A DNA stretch of 64,000 nt. It comes from Kushneria indalinina DSM 14324 (GTDB lineage: Bacteria; Pseudomonadota; Gammaproteobacteria; Pseudomonadales; Halomonadaceae). Under the pieces are notes generated by a model, which was not told the DNA's origin, did not search any database, and saw nothing but the letters and a program-made list of their open reading frames with translations. Made by a program: the position numbers and the translations under genes. How positions within the stretch are numbered: the stretch's first letter is position 1; every line of letters starts with the position of its first letter. The stretch is taken from positions 186,001 to 250,000 of the forward strand of contig NZ_QRDJ01000009.1 of the NCBI RefSeq assembly GCF_003385845.1. Direction: 5' to 3'. Shown one piece after another: positions 36,447 to 48,152 of the stretch.

Positions 36447-37249
36447 GCACAAGCGCTGCACGAGCGCCGATCACCGGTGTGGTGATCACGCTTAACGAAG
36501 CGGCGAACATCGAGGCCTGCCTGGTCTCGATGGCACGCGTGTGCGATGAGCTGATCGTGGTGGACTCGGGCTCGGCGGACGATACCTGCGAACGGGCCCG
36601 GGCCTTTGGCGCCCGGGTGATCGAGCAGCCCTATCTGGGCGACGGCCCGCAGAAAAACGTGGGGCCGAAGGCGGCCACGCACCGCTGGGTACTGTCGCTG
36701 GACGCCGATGAGCGCCTCACCGACGAGGCCGTTGCCGCTATTGACGCCCTGTCGCTTGCCGATACCCCTCATGACGGCTTCGCCCTGCGTCGGCGCAATT
36801 TCATCGGCTCGCGCTGGGTGAAGCGCTGCGGCTGGTATCCCGACTACTGCCTCAGGCTCTTTGACCGTGAGCGCAAGGCCTTTTCGGAAACACGTCAGCA
36901 CGCCAGCGTTCAGGCCGTCTCCCCTTGCGAGCTGGATGCCGACATCGAGCACTACTCGTTTGCCAATCTGGCCGAGCTGTTCACCAAGGCCGGCGGGCGC
37001 TTTTCCACCCGCGCCGCCAAGATCATGTATTTGAAGGGCAAGAAAGTGAACGCCTGCTCACCGTTGATTCACGGTGCCAACGCCTTCATGCGCAAGTATC
37101 TGTTTCAGCGCGGCTTCATGGCGGGGCTGGACGGGCTGTCGGTATCGCTGTCGGCCGGCGTCAACGCCTATCTGAAGTACGCCAAGCTGCTGGAATTTCA
37201 GCGCGACCCGCAGGTGCGCGAGCGCGAGGATTTCAATCGGGTCTGGTAG
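36443..37249 (+). CDS. GT2 glycosyltransferase, LPS core (WaaE/KdtX type)
   Basis: 268-residue inverting glycosyltransferase of family 2. GVVITLNEAANIEACLVS, IVVDSGSADDTCE and VLSLDADERLTDEA (DxD-like metal site) are visible; the rest (RRNFIGSRWVKRCGWYPDY, LFDRERKAF) matches the WaaE/KdtX group, which adds a beta-1,4-glucose to heptose I of the inner core. It overlaps the YejM-like gene by ATGA. One or two hydrophobic stretches near residues 205-240 (LFQRGFMAGLDGL) fit membrane association. Sugar donor is inferred. Confidence 0.9.
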   Translation: MSTSAARAPITGVVITLNEAANIEACLVSMARVCDELIVVDSGSADDTCERARAFGARVIEQPYLGDGPQKNVGPKAATHRWVLSLDADERLTDEAVAAIDALSLADTPHDGFALRRRNFIGSRWVKRCGWYPDYCLRLFDRERKAFSETRQHASVQAVSPCELDADIEHYSFANLAELFTKAGGRFSTRAAKIMYLKGKKVNACSPLIHGANAFMRKYLFQRGFMAGLDGLSVSLSAGVNAYLKYAKLLEFQRDPQVREREDFNRVW

Positions 37250-37372
37250 CCCGGGTGTGCGGCGTCGACCCTCCAGCCCTGCCCTCGACGCCGCTTTTGC
37301 ATCATCACTGGCCCGTTGGCCCCTTCATGCGCCACCCTTGGTGCATCGATTCCCTTACAGGTGGGTGATTCC

Positions 37373-38413
37373 TTGCATATCTGTCACGTCAATCTGGCGC
37401 GCAACTTTCGCGGCGGCGAGCGCCAGACCCAGCTGCTCATCGAGCAGCTGGCCGCCCACGACATTAACCAGACGCTGGTATGTCGCCGGGACTCCCCGCT
37501 GCGCCACGCCCTGTCCGACATCGAAGGACTCGAGCTTGTGAGCGCCCATCAGATGTGGGCCGGTCACAAGCTCACGCCGGCGGTGGATCTGGTCCACGCG
37601 CACGAAGCCCGCGCCGTTCACTGGGCCTGGTGGCATTCGAAGCTGCGGCGCACGCCCTATCTCCTGACCCGCCGCGTACCGCAGCCGGTCAAGGACAAGT
37701 GGTTCAATCGCCGGACCTATGGCGGCGCGGCCACTGCGGTGGCGATCTCCTCGCCCATCGAGGCGCATCTCGAGGCACGTCACTGGTGTCCGGTCACGCG
37801 CATTCCCAGCGCCCTGTCGCACTTCACCCGCAATACGACCGTGGTCGAGACGCTGCGCCATCGCTTTGAAGGGCGTTATGTCATCGGCCATGTGGGCGCG
37901 CTGGTGGATCGCCACAAGGGACAGAGCCTGATCATCGAGGCCGCACGCCGGCTGGCCGACACGCATCCCGACATCGTGTTTCTGATGCTGGGCAGCGGTG
38001 AGGATGAAGAGCGCTTCAAGCAGGAAAGTGACGGCCTCGACAACGTGATCTGGGAGGGCTTTCAGTCCAACGTGGGGGATTATCTGGCCGCCATGGATCT
38101 GTTTGTCTTTCCCTCGCGCAACGAGGGTCTGGGCTCGACGCTGCTGGACGCCATGGACGCCGAAGTGCCGATCATTGCCAGTAACGTGGACGGCATTCCC
38201 GATATCGTCGTCGATGAGGAAAGCGGCGTGTTGATTCCGCCCAACGATGCCAATGCCCTGCACGATTCGATACTGGCACTCAGGGAAGACCCCGACCGCG
38301 GCGCGCGCCTGGCCCGCGGAGCGTGTCAGCGCCTTGAAGCCTTTACCCCCGAAGCCATGGCGAGTCGCTACCGCACCCTCTATGCGCAGCTGCTTGAGGC
38401 CGACACCGCCTGA
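37373..38413 (+). CDS. GT4 glycosyltransferase, LPS core
   Basis: 346-residue retaining glycosyltransferase (GT-B fold). N-terminal HICHVNLARNFRGGERQTQLL is the typical first strand and acceptor loop; the donor domain contains GHVGALVDRHKGQSLIIEA and FVFPSRNEGLGSTLLDAMDAEVPII (EX7E-type signature). Best start is TTG 37373, 8 bases after AGGTGGG, yielding the conserved LHICHVN; an upstream GTG (37361) is an alternative. It follows the GT2 gene by 123 bases without a clear terminator. Sugar and acceptor unknown. Two-domain size normal for the family. Confidence 0.87.
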   Translation: MHICHVNLARNFRGGERQTQLLIEQLAAHDINQTLVCRRDSPLRHALSDIEGLELVSAHQMWAGHKLTPAVDLVHAHEARAVHWAWWHSKLRRTPYLLTRRVPQPVKDKWFNRRTYGGAATAVAISSPIEAHLEARHWCPVTRIPSALSHFTRNTTVVETLRHRFEGRYVIGHVGALVDRHKGQSLIIEAARRLADTHPDIVFLMLGSGEDEERFKQESDGLDNVIWEGFQSNVGDYLAAMDLFVFPSRNEGLGSTLLDAMDAEVPIIASNVDGIPDIVVDEESGVLIPPNDANALHDSILALREDPDRGARLARGACQRLEAFTPEAMASRYRTLYAQLLEADTA

Positions 38414-38499
38414 GTGCTTCGCACGCGCGGAACACGCACAGCGGCGCCTGAACATGGCATCATGCGCGCATTGAAGACGACGGCACATCGGGAGTGGTC

Positions 38500-39603
38500 A
38501 TGGAAAAAATCAGGGTTGGGGTCATCTTTGGCGGCAAATCGGCCGAGCATGAAGTGTCGCTGCAGTCCGCCCGCAATATTGTCGACGCTCTGGATCGCCA
38601 GCGTTTTGACGTCACGCTGATCGGCATCGACAAACAGGGCCAGTGGCACGTCAATGACGCCGATCACTACCTGGACCATGCCGATGACCCGGCCCGCATC
38701 GCGCTGCACCATTCAAAGCGGGATCTGGCCGTCATGCCCGGTCGCGACCAGGCGCAGCTGATCGAACCCGAGCAGCAACAGGCGCTGGAACAGCTCGACG
38801 TGGTCTTTCCCATCGTGCACGGCACGCTCGGCGAAGACGGCTCGCTGCAGGGCCTTTTGCGCATGGCCAATCTGCCCTTTGTCGGCAGCAGCGTGCTGGG
38901 CTCGGCGGTGAGCATGGACAAGGACGTCACCAAACGATTGCTGCGTGATGCCGGCCTTGCCGTGGCGCCCTTTGTCACTGTCACCCGCAAAAGCGCCGCC
39001 GAGGCCGACTTTGACGCCCTGCGCGAGCAGCTGGGCACGCCAATGTTCGTCAAACCGGCCAACCAGGGTTCTTCCGTGGGCGTCAGCCGCGTGGACAGCG
39101 CCGAGACACTGCGAAAGGCACTGGCGCTGGCGCTCGCGTTTGATCACAAGGTGCTGGTGGAATCGGCCATCCAGGGGCGCGAGATCGAGTGTGCGATTCT
39201 CGGCAATGACGAGATCGAGGCGAGCCTGTGCGGCGAAATCATCATCAATGATGACGGCTTCTACTCCTACGACACCAAGTACATCAGTGACGCCGGTGCC
39301 GCCGTGGCCGTGCCGGCCGAGATCAGTGATGCCGCCAGCGACGAGATTCGCCGTATTGCCCGGGCCGCCTTCAAAACGCTGGAGTGTGCGGGCCTTGCGC
39401 GGGTGGATGTGTTTTTAACGCCCGACAACCGGGTGATCATCAACGAGGTCAATACGCTGCCCGGTTTTACCCGCATCAGCATGTACCCCAAGCTCTGGCA
39501 GGCCAGCGGGCTGAGCTATCCGGCACTGGTCACACGCCTGATCGAGCTGGCCCTTGATCGCCATGAGCAGGATCGGGCGCTGGACAGCGACCGGCACGAC
39601 TAG
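38500..39603 (+). CDS. ddlA: D-alanine--D-alanine ligase (DdlA type)
   Basis: 367-residue ATP-grasp ligase making the D-Ala-D-Ala dipeptide for peptidoglycan. Motifs: [50 protein letters not shown] (ATP loop), YSYDTKYI (omega loop Tyr/Lys) and [17 protein letters not shown]. Length and SMYPKLW wording fit the DdlA rather than the shorter DdlB group normally in the division cluster. GGGAG precedes ATG 38500; an in-frame GTG at 38494 is less likely. Placed between LPS glycosyltransferases and an exporter, so the grouping is not functional. Confidence 0.95.
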   Translation: MEKIRVGVIFGGKSAEHEVSLQSARNIVDALDRQRFDVTLIGIDKQGQWHVNDADHYLDHADDPARIALHHSKRDLAVMPGRDQAQLIEPEQQQALEQLDVVFPIVHGTLGEDGSLQGLLRMANLPFVGSSVLGSAVSMDKDVTKRLLRDAGLAVAPFVTVTRKSAAEADFDALREQLGTPMFVKPANQGSSVGVSRVDSAETLRKALALALAFDHKVLVESAIQGREIECAILGNDEIEASLCGEIIINDDGFYSYDTKYISDAGAAVAVPAEISDAASDEIRRIARAAFKTLECAGLARVDVFLTPDNRVIINEVNTLPGFTRISMYPKLWQASGLSYPALVTRLIELALDRHEQDRALDSDRHD

Positions 39604-39657
39604 GGCGCGAACCAACGCAGTGCGGCCCCGGGCAGGGGCCATCATGGGGAGACGGGC

Positions 39658-40287
39658 GTGGATATTACCTACTGGGGGCTCTTTCTGGGCGCGGCGCTGA
39701 TGATCAATCTGACGCCGGGGCCGGACATGCTCTATCTCATGGCCAAAAGCGTCAGCGGCGGCCGGCGTGAAGGTCTGGCGGCCGGTGCCGGACTTTGGTG
39801 CGGCGCCATGGGGCACGTGCTGGCGGCCGCGCTGGGGCTGTCGGCCATCGTCATGGCGTCCGCCACGGCGTTTACCGCGATCAAGCTGGTGGGCACGCTG
39901 TATCTGTTCTATCTCGGCGTGCAGGCGCTGCGCCACGCCGGCGAACAGTTTCGCCCGCCGGAGACCGGTGCACGCCCTGCCGGGGCGTGGCGCGCCTTTC
40001 GTCAGGGCGTGCTGGTGGACCTGCTCAACCCCAAGACGGCGCTGTTCTTCATGGCCTTTCTGCCCCAGTTCGTGCGCCCCGAGGCCGGCCCGGTACCGGC
40101 CCAGCTGCTGTTGCTGGGCCTTTTGACCATCGCCGTGGCCATTCCCATTGAGCTGGCCGTCGTGCTGGGCGCCTCCCGCCTGACCGACTGGCTGCGCCGG
40201 CGTCAGCGCCTGGCGCAGTGGATGGATCGCCTCATGGGCACCGTCTTTATCGCTCTGGGCGCCCGGCTGCTGGCTGTCACGCGCTGA
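39658..40287 (+). CDS. LysE/RhtB-family amino-acid exporter
   Basis: 209-residue inner-membrane protein with about six hydrophobic helices. The diagnostic N terminus LMINLTPGPDMLYLMAKSVSGG is that of RhtB proteins, which export homoserine, threonine or related amino acids using the proton gradient. LLNPKTALFFMAFLPQFV is the second conserved repeat. GTG start at 39658 with GGGGAGA upstream. Downstream of ddlA by 54 bases, convergent with waaF. Substrate unknown. Confidence 0.92.
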   Translation: MDITYWGLFLGAALMINLTPGPDMLYLMAKSVSGGRREGLAAGAGLWCGAMGHVLAAALGLSAIVMASATAFTAIKLVGTLYLFYLGVQALRHAGEQFRPPETGARPAGAWRAFRQGVLVDLLNPKTALFFMAFLPQFVRPEAGPVPAQLLLLGLLTIAVAIPIELAVVLGASRLTDWLRRRQRLAQWMDRLMGTVFIALGARLLAVTR

Positions 40288-40335
40288 TGACCGTCACGCC
40301 CTGCTGGTTTTATGCCCTGGTGGCAGGCCGGCCGG

Positions 40336-41355
40336 TCAGTCGACGGCCATCGTCGCGATCACCTGCGACGCCTCGAGATCGTTGAGACAGCGCGTATGGC
40401 CCAGCGGGCAGGTGCGCTCAAAACACGGCGAGCAGGACAGATTGAGCCAGTGGATATCCCGCGACTGCGTCAGGGGCGGGGTGTAGTTGGGCGTGGAGGA
40501 GCCATAGATCGCCTGCACATGGGTACCGACGGCGGCGGCCACGTGCATCAGCCCGGAATCGTTGCTCACCGCCTGTTCACAGGCGCCCAGCAGATCCACG
40601 GCGTCGGTCAGCGTGGTGTCACCGCACAGGTTGATCGCCCCTTCAAGCCCCTGGCGGATCTCCTCTCCGGCGTTCCGGTCCTTCGGCCCGCCCAGTACGA
40701 TCACCTGATAGCCGCGCGCGATCATCGCCTCGGCCACCTGGCGGAAATAGGCCAGCGGCCACTGCTTGGCCGGGCCGTATTCGGCGCCGGGCATCATCGC
40801 GATCAGCCGCTGCCCCAGGCCGTGTGCCTGCCTGAGCGCCTCCTGTCGTACGCGATCCACCTGCAGGTGCGGCTCGGGGATGGCGTCCGAGGTGCCCTCA
40901 ACCGGCAGCCCCAGCGACACGAAGCGCTTGACCGTCTGATCCAGCACCACCTTGTCGAGCCGTCGACGCTCGGTGAGCACCACGTAGCGCTGCTCACCGG
41001 TAAACCCGATCCGCCGGGGGATGCCGGCAAAAAACGGCGCCAGCGCGGACTTGAGCGAGCGCGGCAGTACGATCGAGCGATCGTATTCCCCCTTCAGCGA
41101 GCGCCCGAGACGCCAGCGCGTGCGCAGGCCGGTCTCGCCGTGGCCGGTTTCCAGCACGATGGCGCGGCGCACCTGCGGCATGCGCTCCAGCATCGGTGCC
41201 GACCACTTCGGCCCCATGACGTCGATCACGCAGTCCGGATCATGCGCCTTGAGCGTGATGAAAAGGCTCTGCGCCATGACCATGTCGCCGACCCAGGACG
41301 GGCCGACGACCAGAATGCGCTCGCCCCGGGTACTGCGTTGTGACAGATCACTCAC
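40336..41355 (-). CDS. waaF: ADP-heptose:LPS heptosyltransferase II
   Basis: 339-residue GT9 enzyme adding the second heptose to the LPS inner core. [36 protein letters not shown] and [22 protein letters not shown] are WaaF hallmarks; the C terminus has [20 protein letters not shown] start at 41355 overlaps the hldD stop by four bases, so expression is coupled to hldD. In the window it pairs with the GT9 gene at 33.9-35.0 kb. Confidence 0.94.
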   Translation of the reverse strand: MSDLSQRSTRGERILVVGPSWVGDMVMAQSLFITLKAHDPDCVIDVMGPKWSAPMLERMPQVRRAIVLETGHGETGLRTRWRLGRSLKGEYDRSIVLPRSLKSALAPFFAGIPRRIGFTGEQRYVVLTERRRLDKVVLDQTVKRFVSLGLPVEGTSDAIPEPHLQVDRVRQEALRQAHGLGQRLIAMMPGAEYGPAKQWPLAYFRQVAEAMIARGYQVIVLGGPKDRNAGEEIRQGLEGAINLCGDTTLTDAVDLLGACEQAVSNDSGLMHVAAAVGTHVQAIYGSSTPNYTPPLTQSRDIHWLNLSCSPCFERTCPLGHTRCLNDLEASQVIATMAVD

Positions 41356-42311
41356 GAATCGCGGTTCCCGGTAACGCCCAGCGCGTGCATGTAGTCACGA
41401 ACGCCCTGGGCCAGACCGCGGAACTCGCGGTCATAGCCGGCCTCGCGCAGCCGCGAGATATCGGCGCAGGTATAGCTCTGATAGCGACCCTTGAGGTGCT
41501 CGGGGAAGTCGATGAACTCGATCCCGCCCTGCCCGGTCATCTCGATCACGGTCTCGGCAATGGTCTTGAAGGGCTCGGCGCGCCCGGTGCCCAGATTGAA
41601 GATGCCGGATTTATCCGGGTTGTCGAGAAACCACAGGTTCACGTCCACCACGTCATCGACATGGATAAAGTCCCGACTCTGCATGCCGGCCTCGTAGCCA
41701 TCGTAAGCGCCAAAAAGCTTCGGGTCCTCGCCGTTCAGCACCTGGGTGTAGTGATGATACGCCACGCTTGCCATCGAGCCCTTGTGCTGCTCGCGCGGGC
41801 CGTAGACGTTGAAGTAGCGAAAGCCCACCACCTGGGTGGTCAGCTGGTCCCAGCGGGCGCGCACGTACTGATCAAAGAGCAGCTTGGAGTAGCCGTAGAC
41901 GTTGAGCGGCTTTTCGTGCTCGCGCGCCTCGACAAACACCTCGCTGCCGCCGTAGGTGGCCGCGGACGAGGCGTAGAGAAACGGAATCTGATGGGTCTGG
42001 CAGTACTCCAGCAGCACCTTCGAGTACTCGAAGTTGTTCTCCAGCATGTACTTGCCGTCCCACTCGGTGGTCGCCGAGCAGGCCCCCTCATGAAAGATCG
42101 CCTCGATGCGCGGCAGCCGGGCATCGCGCTTGATCCGCTCGAGGAAGTCATCCTTGTCGAGATAGTCCTGAATCTGGCAGTCGGCCAGGTTGCGAAACTT
42201 CGTGCCGTCGGTCATGTCATCAACGACAACAATATCCTCGCGGCCGCGTGCATTGAGGGCCTTGACCAGATTGGCGCCAATAAAGCCAGCGCCGCCGGTA
42301 ACGACGATCAT
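41352..42311 (-). CDS. hldD: ADP-L-glycero-D-manno-heptose-6-epimerase
   Basis: 319-residue SDR-fold epimerase giving the L-glycero form of ADP-heptose, the last step of heptose donor synthesis. NAD(P) motif [30 protein letters not shown], catalytic [12 protein letters not shown] and [10 protein letters not shown] are visible. CAGGAG precedes ATG 42311. Coupled to waaF; kinase/adenylyltransferase hldE and phosphatase gmhB are elsewhere in the window. Confidence 0.96.
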   Translation of the reverse strand: MIVVTGGAGFIGANLVKALNARGREDIVVVDDMTDGTKFRNLADCQIQDYLDKDDFLERIKRDARLPRIEAIFHEGACSATTEWDGKYMLENNFEYSKVLLEYCQTHQIPFLYASSAATYGGSEVFVEAREHEKPLNVYGYSKLLFDQYVRARWDQLTTQVVGFRYFNVYGPREQHKGSMASVAYHHYTQVLNGEDPKLFGAYDGYEAGMQSRDFIHVDDVVDVNLWFLDNPDKSGIFNLGTGRAEPFKTIAETVIEMTGQGGIEFIDFPEHLKGRYQSYTCADISRLREAGYDREFRGLAQGVRDYMHALGVTGNRDS

Positions 42312-42464
42312 GAAGCATACTCCTGCAATGAGTTCGTGAGGCGACGACTTCGGAGCGCTGTCCCGAAGGCCGCTGGCGTCACAGGGCAGACAGCCCTATA
42401 ACCCGCATGGCGCTGATTGTATACTTGTGGGCTATTGAATTCATGGGCCAACGGTGGTTCCCCG

Positions 42465-43426
<962 letters not shown>

Positions 43427-43427
<1 letters not shown>

Positions 43428-45538
43428 TGGCTTTTGACAACACATCGGCCGCCAACAACATGGCTTCCACCCGCACACTTCTGATCGAACTGGGTTGTGA
43501 AGAGCTGCCGCCCGGTGCGCTGGCCGAGCTGGTCGACGCCCTCGCCCTCGGCGTCAAGAACGGCCTGACCGAGGCCGGTGTTCAGTACGGCGAAGTGCTG
43601 CCGCTGGCCACGCCGCGTCGCCTGGCGGTCAGCATCACCCGTCTGGCCGAATATCAGCCCGACCAGCAGATCGAGCGCCTTGGACCTGCCGTGGCCGCCG
43701 CCTTCGACAAGGAAGGCAACCCGACAAAGGCTGCGAAGGGCTTTGCCGGCTCGCTCGGCCTTGAAGTGAGCGAGCTCTCGCGCCTTGAAACCGACAAGGG
43801 CGAGCGCCTGGGCCATCGCTATACCCAGCCGGGTGAAGCCACCACGGCGCTGTTGCCCGAGATCGTGCGTCGCGCCGTCGATGCCCTGCCGGTCCCCAAG
43901 CGCATGCGCTGGGGCGCTTCGCGGGTGGAATTCTCGCGTCCGGTGCACTGGCTGGTGATGCTCTTTGGTGACGAGGTGGTGCCCTGTGAGCTGCTGGGGC
44001 TCGAGTCCGGTCGCACCACCCGCGGCCACCGCTTTCACTATAACCAGCCCATCGAGCTCTCCCATGCCGATGAGTATGTGGAAAGGCTTGAAAACCCGGG
44101 GTACGTCATCGTCGACATGGTCAAACGGCGCAGCCTGATCGTTGAGCAGGTCCGCGAACAGGCGCGCACGCTGGGCGCCAGGGCCGTGATCGAGGACACC
44201 CTGCTCGACGAGGTCACCGGGCTGGTGGAATGGCCGGTGGCCCTGACCGGTCGCTTTGACGAGCGCTTTCTGGAAGTGCCGGCAGAGTGTCTGATCTCGT
44301 CGATGAAGGCCAATCAAAAGTACTTCCACCTGCTCGACGAGCAGGACAACCTGATCCCGGCCTTTATCACCGTCAGCAATATCGAAAGCCGCGACCCGCG
44401 TCAGGTGATCGAGGGCAACGAGCGCGTCATCCGCCCGCGCCTGGCCGATGCGGCGTTTTTCTTTGAAACCGATCGCAAACAGCCGCTGGCCGCGCGCATC
44501 AAATCGCTTGAAAGCGTGGTGTTTCAGCAGCAGCTGGGCACGCTGGCCGACAAGAGTGGCCGGGTGGAAGTTCTCGCCCGTGCCATCGCCGACAGACTCG
44601 GCGGCAGCAGCGAGCAGGCCGGGCGGGCTGCCGCGCTGGCCAAGTGCGATCTGGTCACCGAGATGGTGCTCGAGTTCCCTGAACTTCAGGGCATCATGGG
44701 CGCCTACTATGCGCGCTTTGATGGTGAAGACGAGGCCGTGGCCAGCGCCGTCTATCAGCAGTATCTGCCCCGCTTTGCCGGTGACGAGATTCCCTCGGCA
44801 CCGACCGGGCAGGCACTGGCCATTGCCGATCGCCTCGACACCCTGACCGGGATCTTTGGCATCGGCCAGCGCCCCACCGGCACCCGGGATCCGTTTGCCC
44901 TGCGTCGCGCCGCGATCGGCGTGCTCAGCATCATGGTGGGCGCCGAGCTGGATCTCGATCTGCGCGAGCTGTTGACCATCGCTGCCGGCCAGCATGGCAG
45001 CGTCGATGAGGTGCCGGCGCTGGTCGATGAGGTTCAGGACTACATGCTGGATCGCTTCCGCGCCTGGGCGCTGGAAGCCGGCATGAGTGCCGAGACCTAT
45101 CTGGCCGTGCGCGCCCGCCCCGTTACGCACCCGTTCGATTTCGAGCGGCGTCTGCGCGCGGTGCACGCCTTCACCCATCGCGAGGAAGCCCAGGCACTGG
45201 CGGCGGCCAACAAGCGCGTGGCCAATATTCTGGCCAAACAGTCCGGTGAGATCCCGGCCGACGTCGACCCCGCCCATCTTGCCGAGCCGGCCGAGAAGGC
45301 ACTTCATGAGGCCATCAGGGCCAAACGCGAGGCGACTGCCCCGCTGATCAAAGCGCGCGACTACGCCAGCACCCTGGACGCGCTGGCCGAGCTCAGGGCA
45401 CCGGTCGATGCCTTTTTCGATCAGGTCATGGTCATGAGCGACGACGAGGCCCTCAGGCGTAACCGTCTGGCCCTGCTGGCCGGCCTTCAGGGGCTCTTTC
45501 TGGCGGTGGCCGACATTGCCCTGCTGGGGCAGTCATGA
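43427..45538 (+). CDS. glyS: Glycyl-tRNA synthetase beta chain
   Basis: 703-residue tRNA-binding chain of the alpha2beta2 glycyl-tRNA synthetase (E. coli 689). TLLIELGCEELPPGAL at the N terminus, ECLISSMKANQKYFHLLD, RVIRPRLADAAFFFETDRK and the C-terminal anticodon-binding region (FDQVMVMSDDEALRRNRLALL) are present. ATG 43427 follows AAGGAAG and overlaps the glyQ stop by a single base; the TTG three bases earlier is not needed. The downstream acetyltransferase overlaps by four bases. Confidence 0.96.
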
Positions 45539-46077
45539 GCCGCACCATCCGCTTTCGCCTCGCCACATCCACGGATGTGGCGGCGCTGGTGGGCCTGGTG
45601 ACCTCGGCTTACCGGGGCGAGGCCAGCCGCAGCGGCTGGACCACGGAGGCCGACCTGCTCGAAGGCGAGCGCATCGCCCCCGACGTGCTGCGCACCGATA
45701 TTGAGCGCCCCAAAAGTTACGTCATCGTGGCTGAACGCCCCGGGGATAGCACCCATGAGCTGGTGGCCTGTGCCCACGTGGCCGAGCAGGACGGCGCCGG
45801 CTATTTCGGCATGTTTGCCGTGCGGCCCTGGCTGCAGGGCCACGGCATCGGCCAGGCGGTGCTGGCCGAGGCCGAGCGTGTGGTGCGCGAGGATCTGGGC
45901 CTTGACCGGCTGCGCATGACGGTCATCGACGTGCGTCTGGAGCTGATCGACTGGTATGAACGTCGCGGCTATCGCCGCACCGGCGAGTACCAGCCCTTCC
46001 CCTACGGCGACGAGCGTTTTGGCGTTCCCAAACGCGATGATCTGCGCTTTGCCGTGCTGGAAAAGTCCCTGGGTTAA
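45535..46077 (+). CDS. GNAT-family N-acetyltransferase
   Basis: 180-residue GNAT protein. The acetyl-CoA-binding motif is FAVRPWLQGHGIGQAVLAEAE (Q-x-x-G-x-G), preceded by the substrate strand ACAHVAEQDGAGYFGM and followed by WYERRGYRRTGEYQPF. It overlaps glyS by ATGA, so is translated with it. Acceptor substrate unknown. Followed by a 28-bp palindrome that contains a parS site. Confidence 0.9.
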   Translation: MSRTIRFRLATSTDVAALVGLVTSAYRGEASRSGWTTEADLLEGERIAPDVLRTDIERPKSYVIVAERPGDSTHELVACAHVAEQDGAGYFGMFAVRPWLQGHGIGQAVLAEAERVVREDLGLDRLRMTVIDVRLELIDWYERRGYRRTGEYQPFPYGDERFGVPKRDDLRFAVLEKSLG

Positions 46078-46091
46078 TATCGTCTGACCGG

Positions 46092-46119
46092 CGCGGGTGT
46101 TTCACGTGAAACACCCGCG
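46092..46119. terminator. 28-bp perfect palindrome carrying parS, possible terminator stem
   Basis: The canonical parS at 46098-46113 is extended symmetrically by six further bases on each side (cgcggg / cccgcg), giving a perfect inverted repeat. Followed on the plus strand by tctctttcctttt. It lies between convergent genes and no other terminator is seen there. Confidence 0.5.
46098..46113. other. parS ParB-binding site (perfect)
   Basis: TGTTTCACGTGAAACA in the convergent gap after glyQ-glyS-GNAT. Confidence 0.9.
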
Positions 46120-46147
46120 TCTCTTTCCTTTTGAACCCTTCCCGGAG

Positions 46148-48094
46148 TCAGCCCTGCGCCTCCGAGCGCTTTGCTTTCAAATGGTTGATCACACCGCCCG
46201 CCCTTAAAATATCGCACTGACGGGCACTCAGCTGATGCGCAAGCCGAACGGTGGTGCCATCGCGCAACCGCGCCTCAACAACCGCCCCACGCTCGACCTG
46301 CTCGCCGGGGGCGTCGATGATCACACTGTCACTGTCGACCAGCCGCGGGTAATCACTGTCATCGCACAACGTGAGCGGCAGTACGCCAAAGCTGACCAGA
46401 TTCTGCCAGTGAAGGCGCGCAAAGCTTTTGGCGATCACCGCCTCAAGGCCCAGATAGCGCGGCACCAGCGCGGCGTTTTCACGGCTCGACCCCTGGCCGT
46501 AGTTGTGGCCGGCCACAATGATGTGCCCCGATGGGCTCGCCTTCGCCCGCTCGACATAGCCGCTGTCGATGGCTTCAAAGGTAAAGGCGGCAGAGGCCGG
46601 CACATCACTCCACAGCGGCAGCACGCGGCTGCCGGCCGGCATGATGTCGTCGGTGGAAATGTTGTCCCCTACCACCAGCGCCACCGGCGCTTCGATCCGG
46701 TCGGACAGCGGCGCAAGCTCGGGCAGTGCCGGGGTGTGGGTGGTGGCCAGCATGGCCGGGCGTGAGCCACTGGCGTCGGGCGGCGTGACGAACATGCGAG
46801 GGTCGACCACCATTGCGTCGGGCTCGTCGATGCGCGGCGCGGGGCGCCCCAGCGTGCGCGGGTCGGTGATGACACCGGCCAGCGCCGAGGCTGCGGCGGT
46901 TTCGGCGCTGCACAGGAAAACGCTGTCCTCCCGGGTGCCGGAGCGTCCGGGAAAGTTGCGCGGCACGGTGCGCAGGCTGTTGCGCCCGGCCGCCGGGGCC
47001 TGCCCCATGCCGATGCAGCCGTTGCAGCCGGCCTGATGCAACCGGGCGCCGGCCTGGATCAGATCGCCCAGATAGCCGTCACGGGTCAACGTTGCCAGCA
47101 CCTGGCGACTTGACGGGTTGATGTCCAGCGAGACGCCCGGGGCCACCATCTGCCCGCGCACGATCTCGGCGGTAATGGCAAAGTCGCGATAGCCCGGGCA
47201 ACCGGAGGAGCCGATGTAGGCCTGATGGAGCGGCTCACCAGCCGCTTCATACACCGGCACCACGTTGTCCGGGCTTGAGGGTCGGGCGATCAGCGGCTCG
47301 AGACTCGACAGATCGATGTGCTCATGACGGTCATACTGGCACCCTTCATCGGCCTTGAGCTCGCGGAAATCGGCCTGCCGCCCGCGCGCCGTCAAAAAGG
47401 TACGCACCGCCTCATCGCTGGGAAAGACGCTCGTGGTGGCGCCCATCTCGGTGCCCATGTTGGCGATGACGTGACGATCCATCGCCGACAGTCCGGCAAG
47501 CCCCGGGCCGTAATACTCGAGAATGCAGTTTTTCGCCCCGGCCACGCCGTGGCGGCGCAGCAGTTCGAGCACCACATCGCGGGCGCTGACCCAGTCAGGC
47601 AGCGTGCCCTCCAGATACACGCCCATGACTTCGGGCATGGTGATATAGAGCGGCTCGCCGGCCATCGCCTGGGCGATCTCGATGCCGCCGGCGCCGAGTG
47701 CCAGCATGCCCAGCGCACCGGCCGCCGTGGTGTGGCTGTCGCAGCCGGCCAGGGTCTCGCCCGGCCGGCCGAAATACTCCATGTGGACCGGGTGGCTGAT
47801 GCCGTTGCCGGGGCCGCTGTAGATCACGCCCAGGCGCTGACAGGCACGCTCCAGAAACAGATGCGCCTCAGCGTTGATCCCGTCGGCCTGCACCAGAGCG
47901 TGGTCGACATACTGCACGCTGGGCGATGTGACCACCCGCTCGACGCCCATCGCCTCCAGCTCCAGCATGACCAGGCTGCCCAGCACATCCTGCAACAGTG
48001 CCTGGTCGATGCGCAGGGCAATCTCCTCGCCCGGCTGCGTGCGCCCCGAGACCAGATGCGACTCGATCAGCTTGTGGGTCAGTGTGTGTGCCAT
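46148..48094 (-). CDS. Aconitase-superfamily hydro-lyase, non-canonical (Aquifex-type)
   Basis: 648-residue aconitase/homoaconitase-superfamily protein. Domain order: aconitase core (about 1-420) then the C-terminal swivel domain (about 465-640; GDNISTDDIMPAG, GQGSSRENAAL). The second and third [4Fe-4S] cysteines are in GCNGCIG (356-360), but the first-ligand site IGSCTN reads IGSSGCPGY (294-302), with Cys displaced by two residues. To my recollection this follows the Aquifex-type aconitase subfamily (IGSSANPG). Substrate probably a hydroxy-di/tricarboxylate but not necessarily citrate. Last gene of a minus-strand run DUF3311 - symporter - this gene; near CoA-transferase and HMG-CoA-lyase-like genes, so a catabolic role is likely. 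Not a housekeeping AcnA/AcnB by length. Confidence 0.85.
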   Translation of the reverse strand: MAHTLTHKLIESHLVSGRTQPGEEIALRIDQALLQDVLGSLVMLELEAMGVERVVTSPSVQYVDHALVQADGINAEAHLFLERACQRLGVIYSGPGNGISHPVHMEYFGRPGETLAGCDSHTTAAGALGMLALGAGGIEIAQAMAGEPLYITMPEVMGVYLEGTLPDWVSARDVVLELLRRHGVAGAKNCILEYYGPGLAGLSAMDRHVIANMGTEMGATTSVFPSDEAVRTFLTARGRQADFRELKADEGCQYDRHEHIDLSSLEPLIARPSSPDNVVPVYEAAGEPLHQAYIGSSGCPGYRDFAITAEIVRGQMVAPGVSLDINPSSRQVLATLTRDGYLGDLIQAGARLHQAGCNGCIGMGQAPAAGRNSLRTVPRNFPGRSGTREDSVFLCSAETAAASALAGVITDPRTLGRPAPRIDEPDAMVVDPRMFVTPPDASGSRPAMLATTHTPALPELAPLSDRIEAPVALVVGDNISTDDIMPAGSRVLPLWSDVPASAAFTFEAIDSGYVERAKASPSGHIIVAGHNYGQGSSRENAALVPRYLGLEAVIAKSFARLHWQNLVSFGVLPLTLCDDSDYPRLVDSDSVIIDAPGEQVERGAVVEARLRDGTTVRLAHQLSARQCDILRAGGVINHLKAKRSEAQG

Positions 48095-48152
48095 TGCCCT
48101 CTCCTCATCCCGATCATGCGGCTGACGCCGCCATGGACTGTCTGGATGCTGC

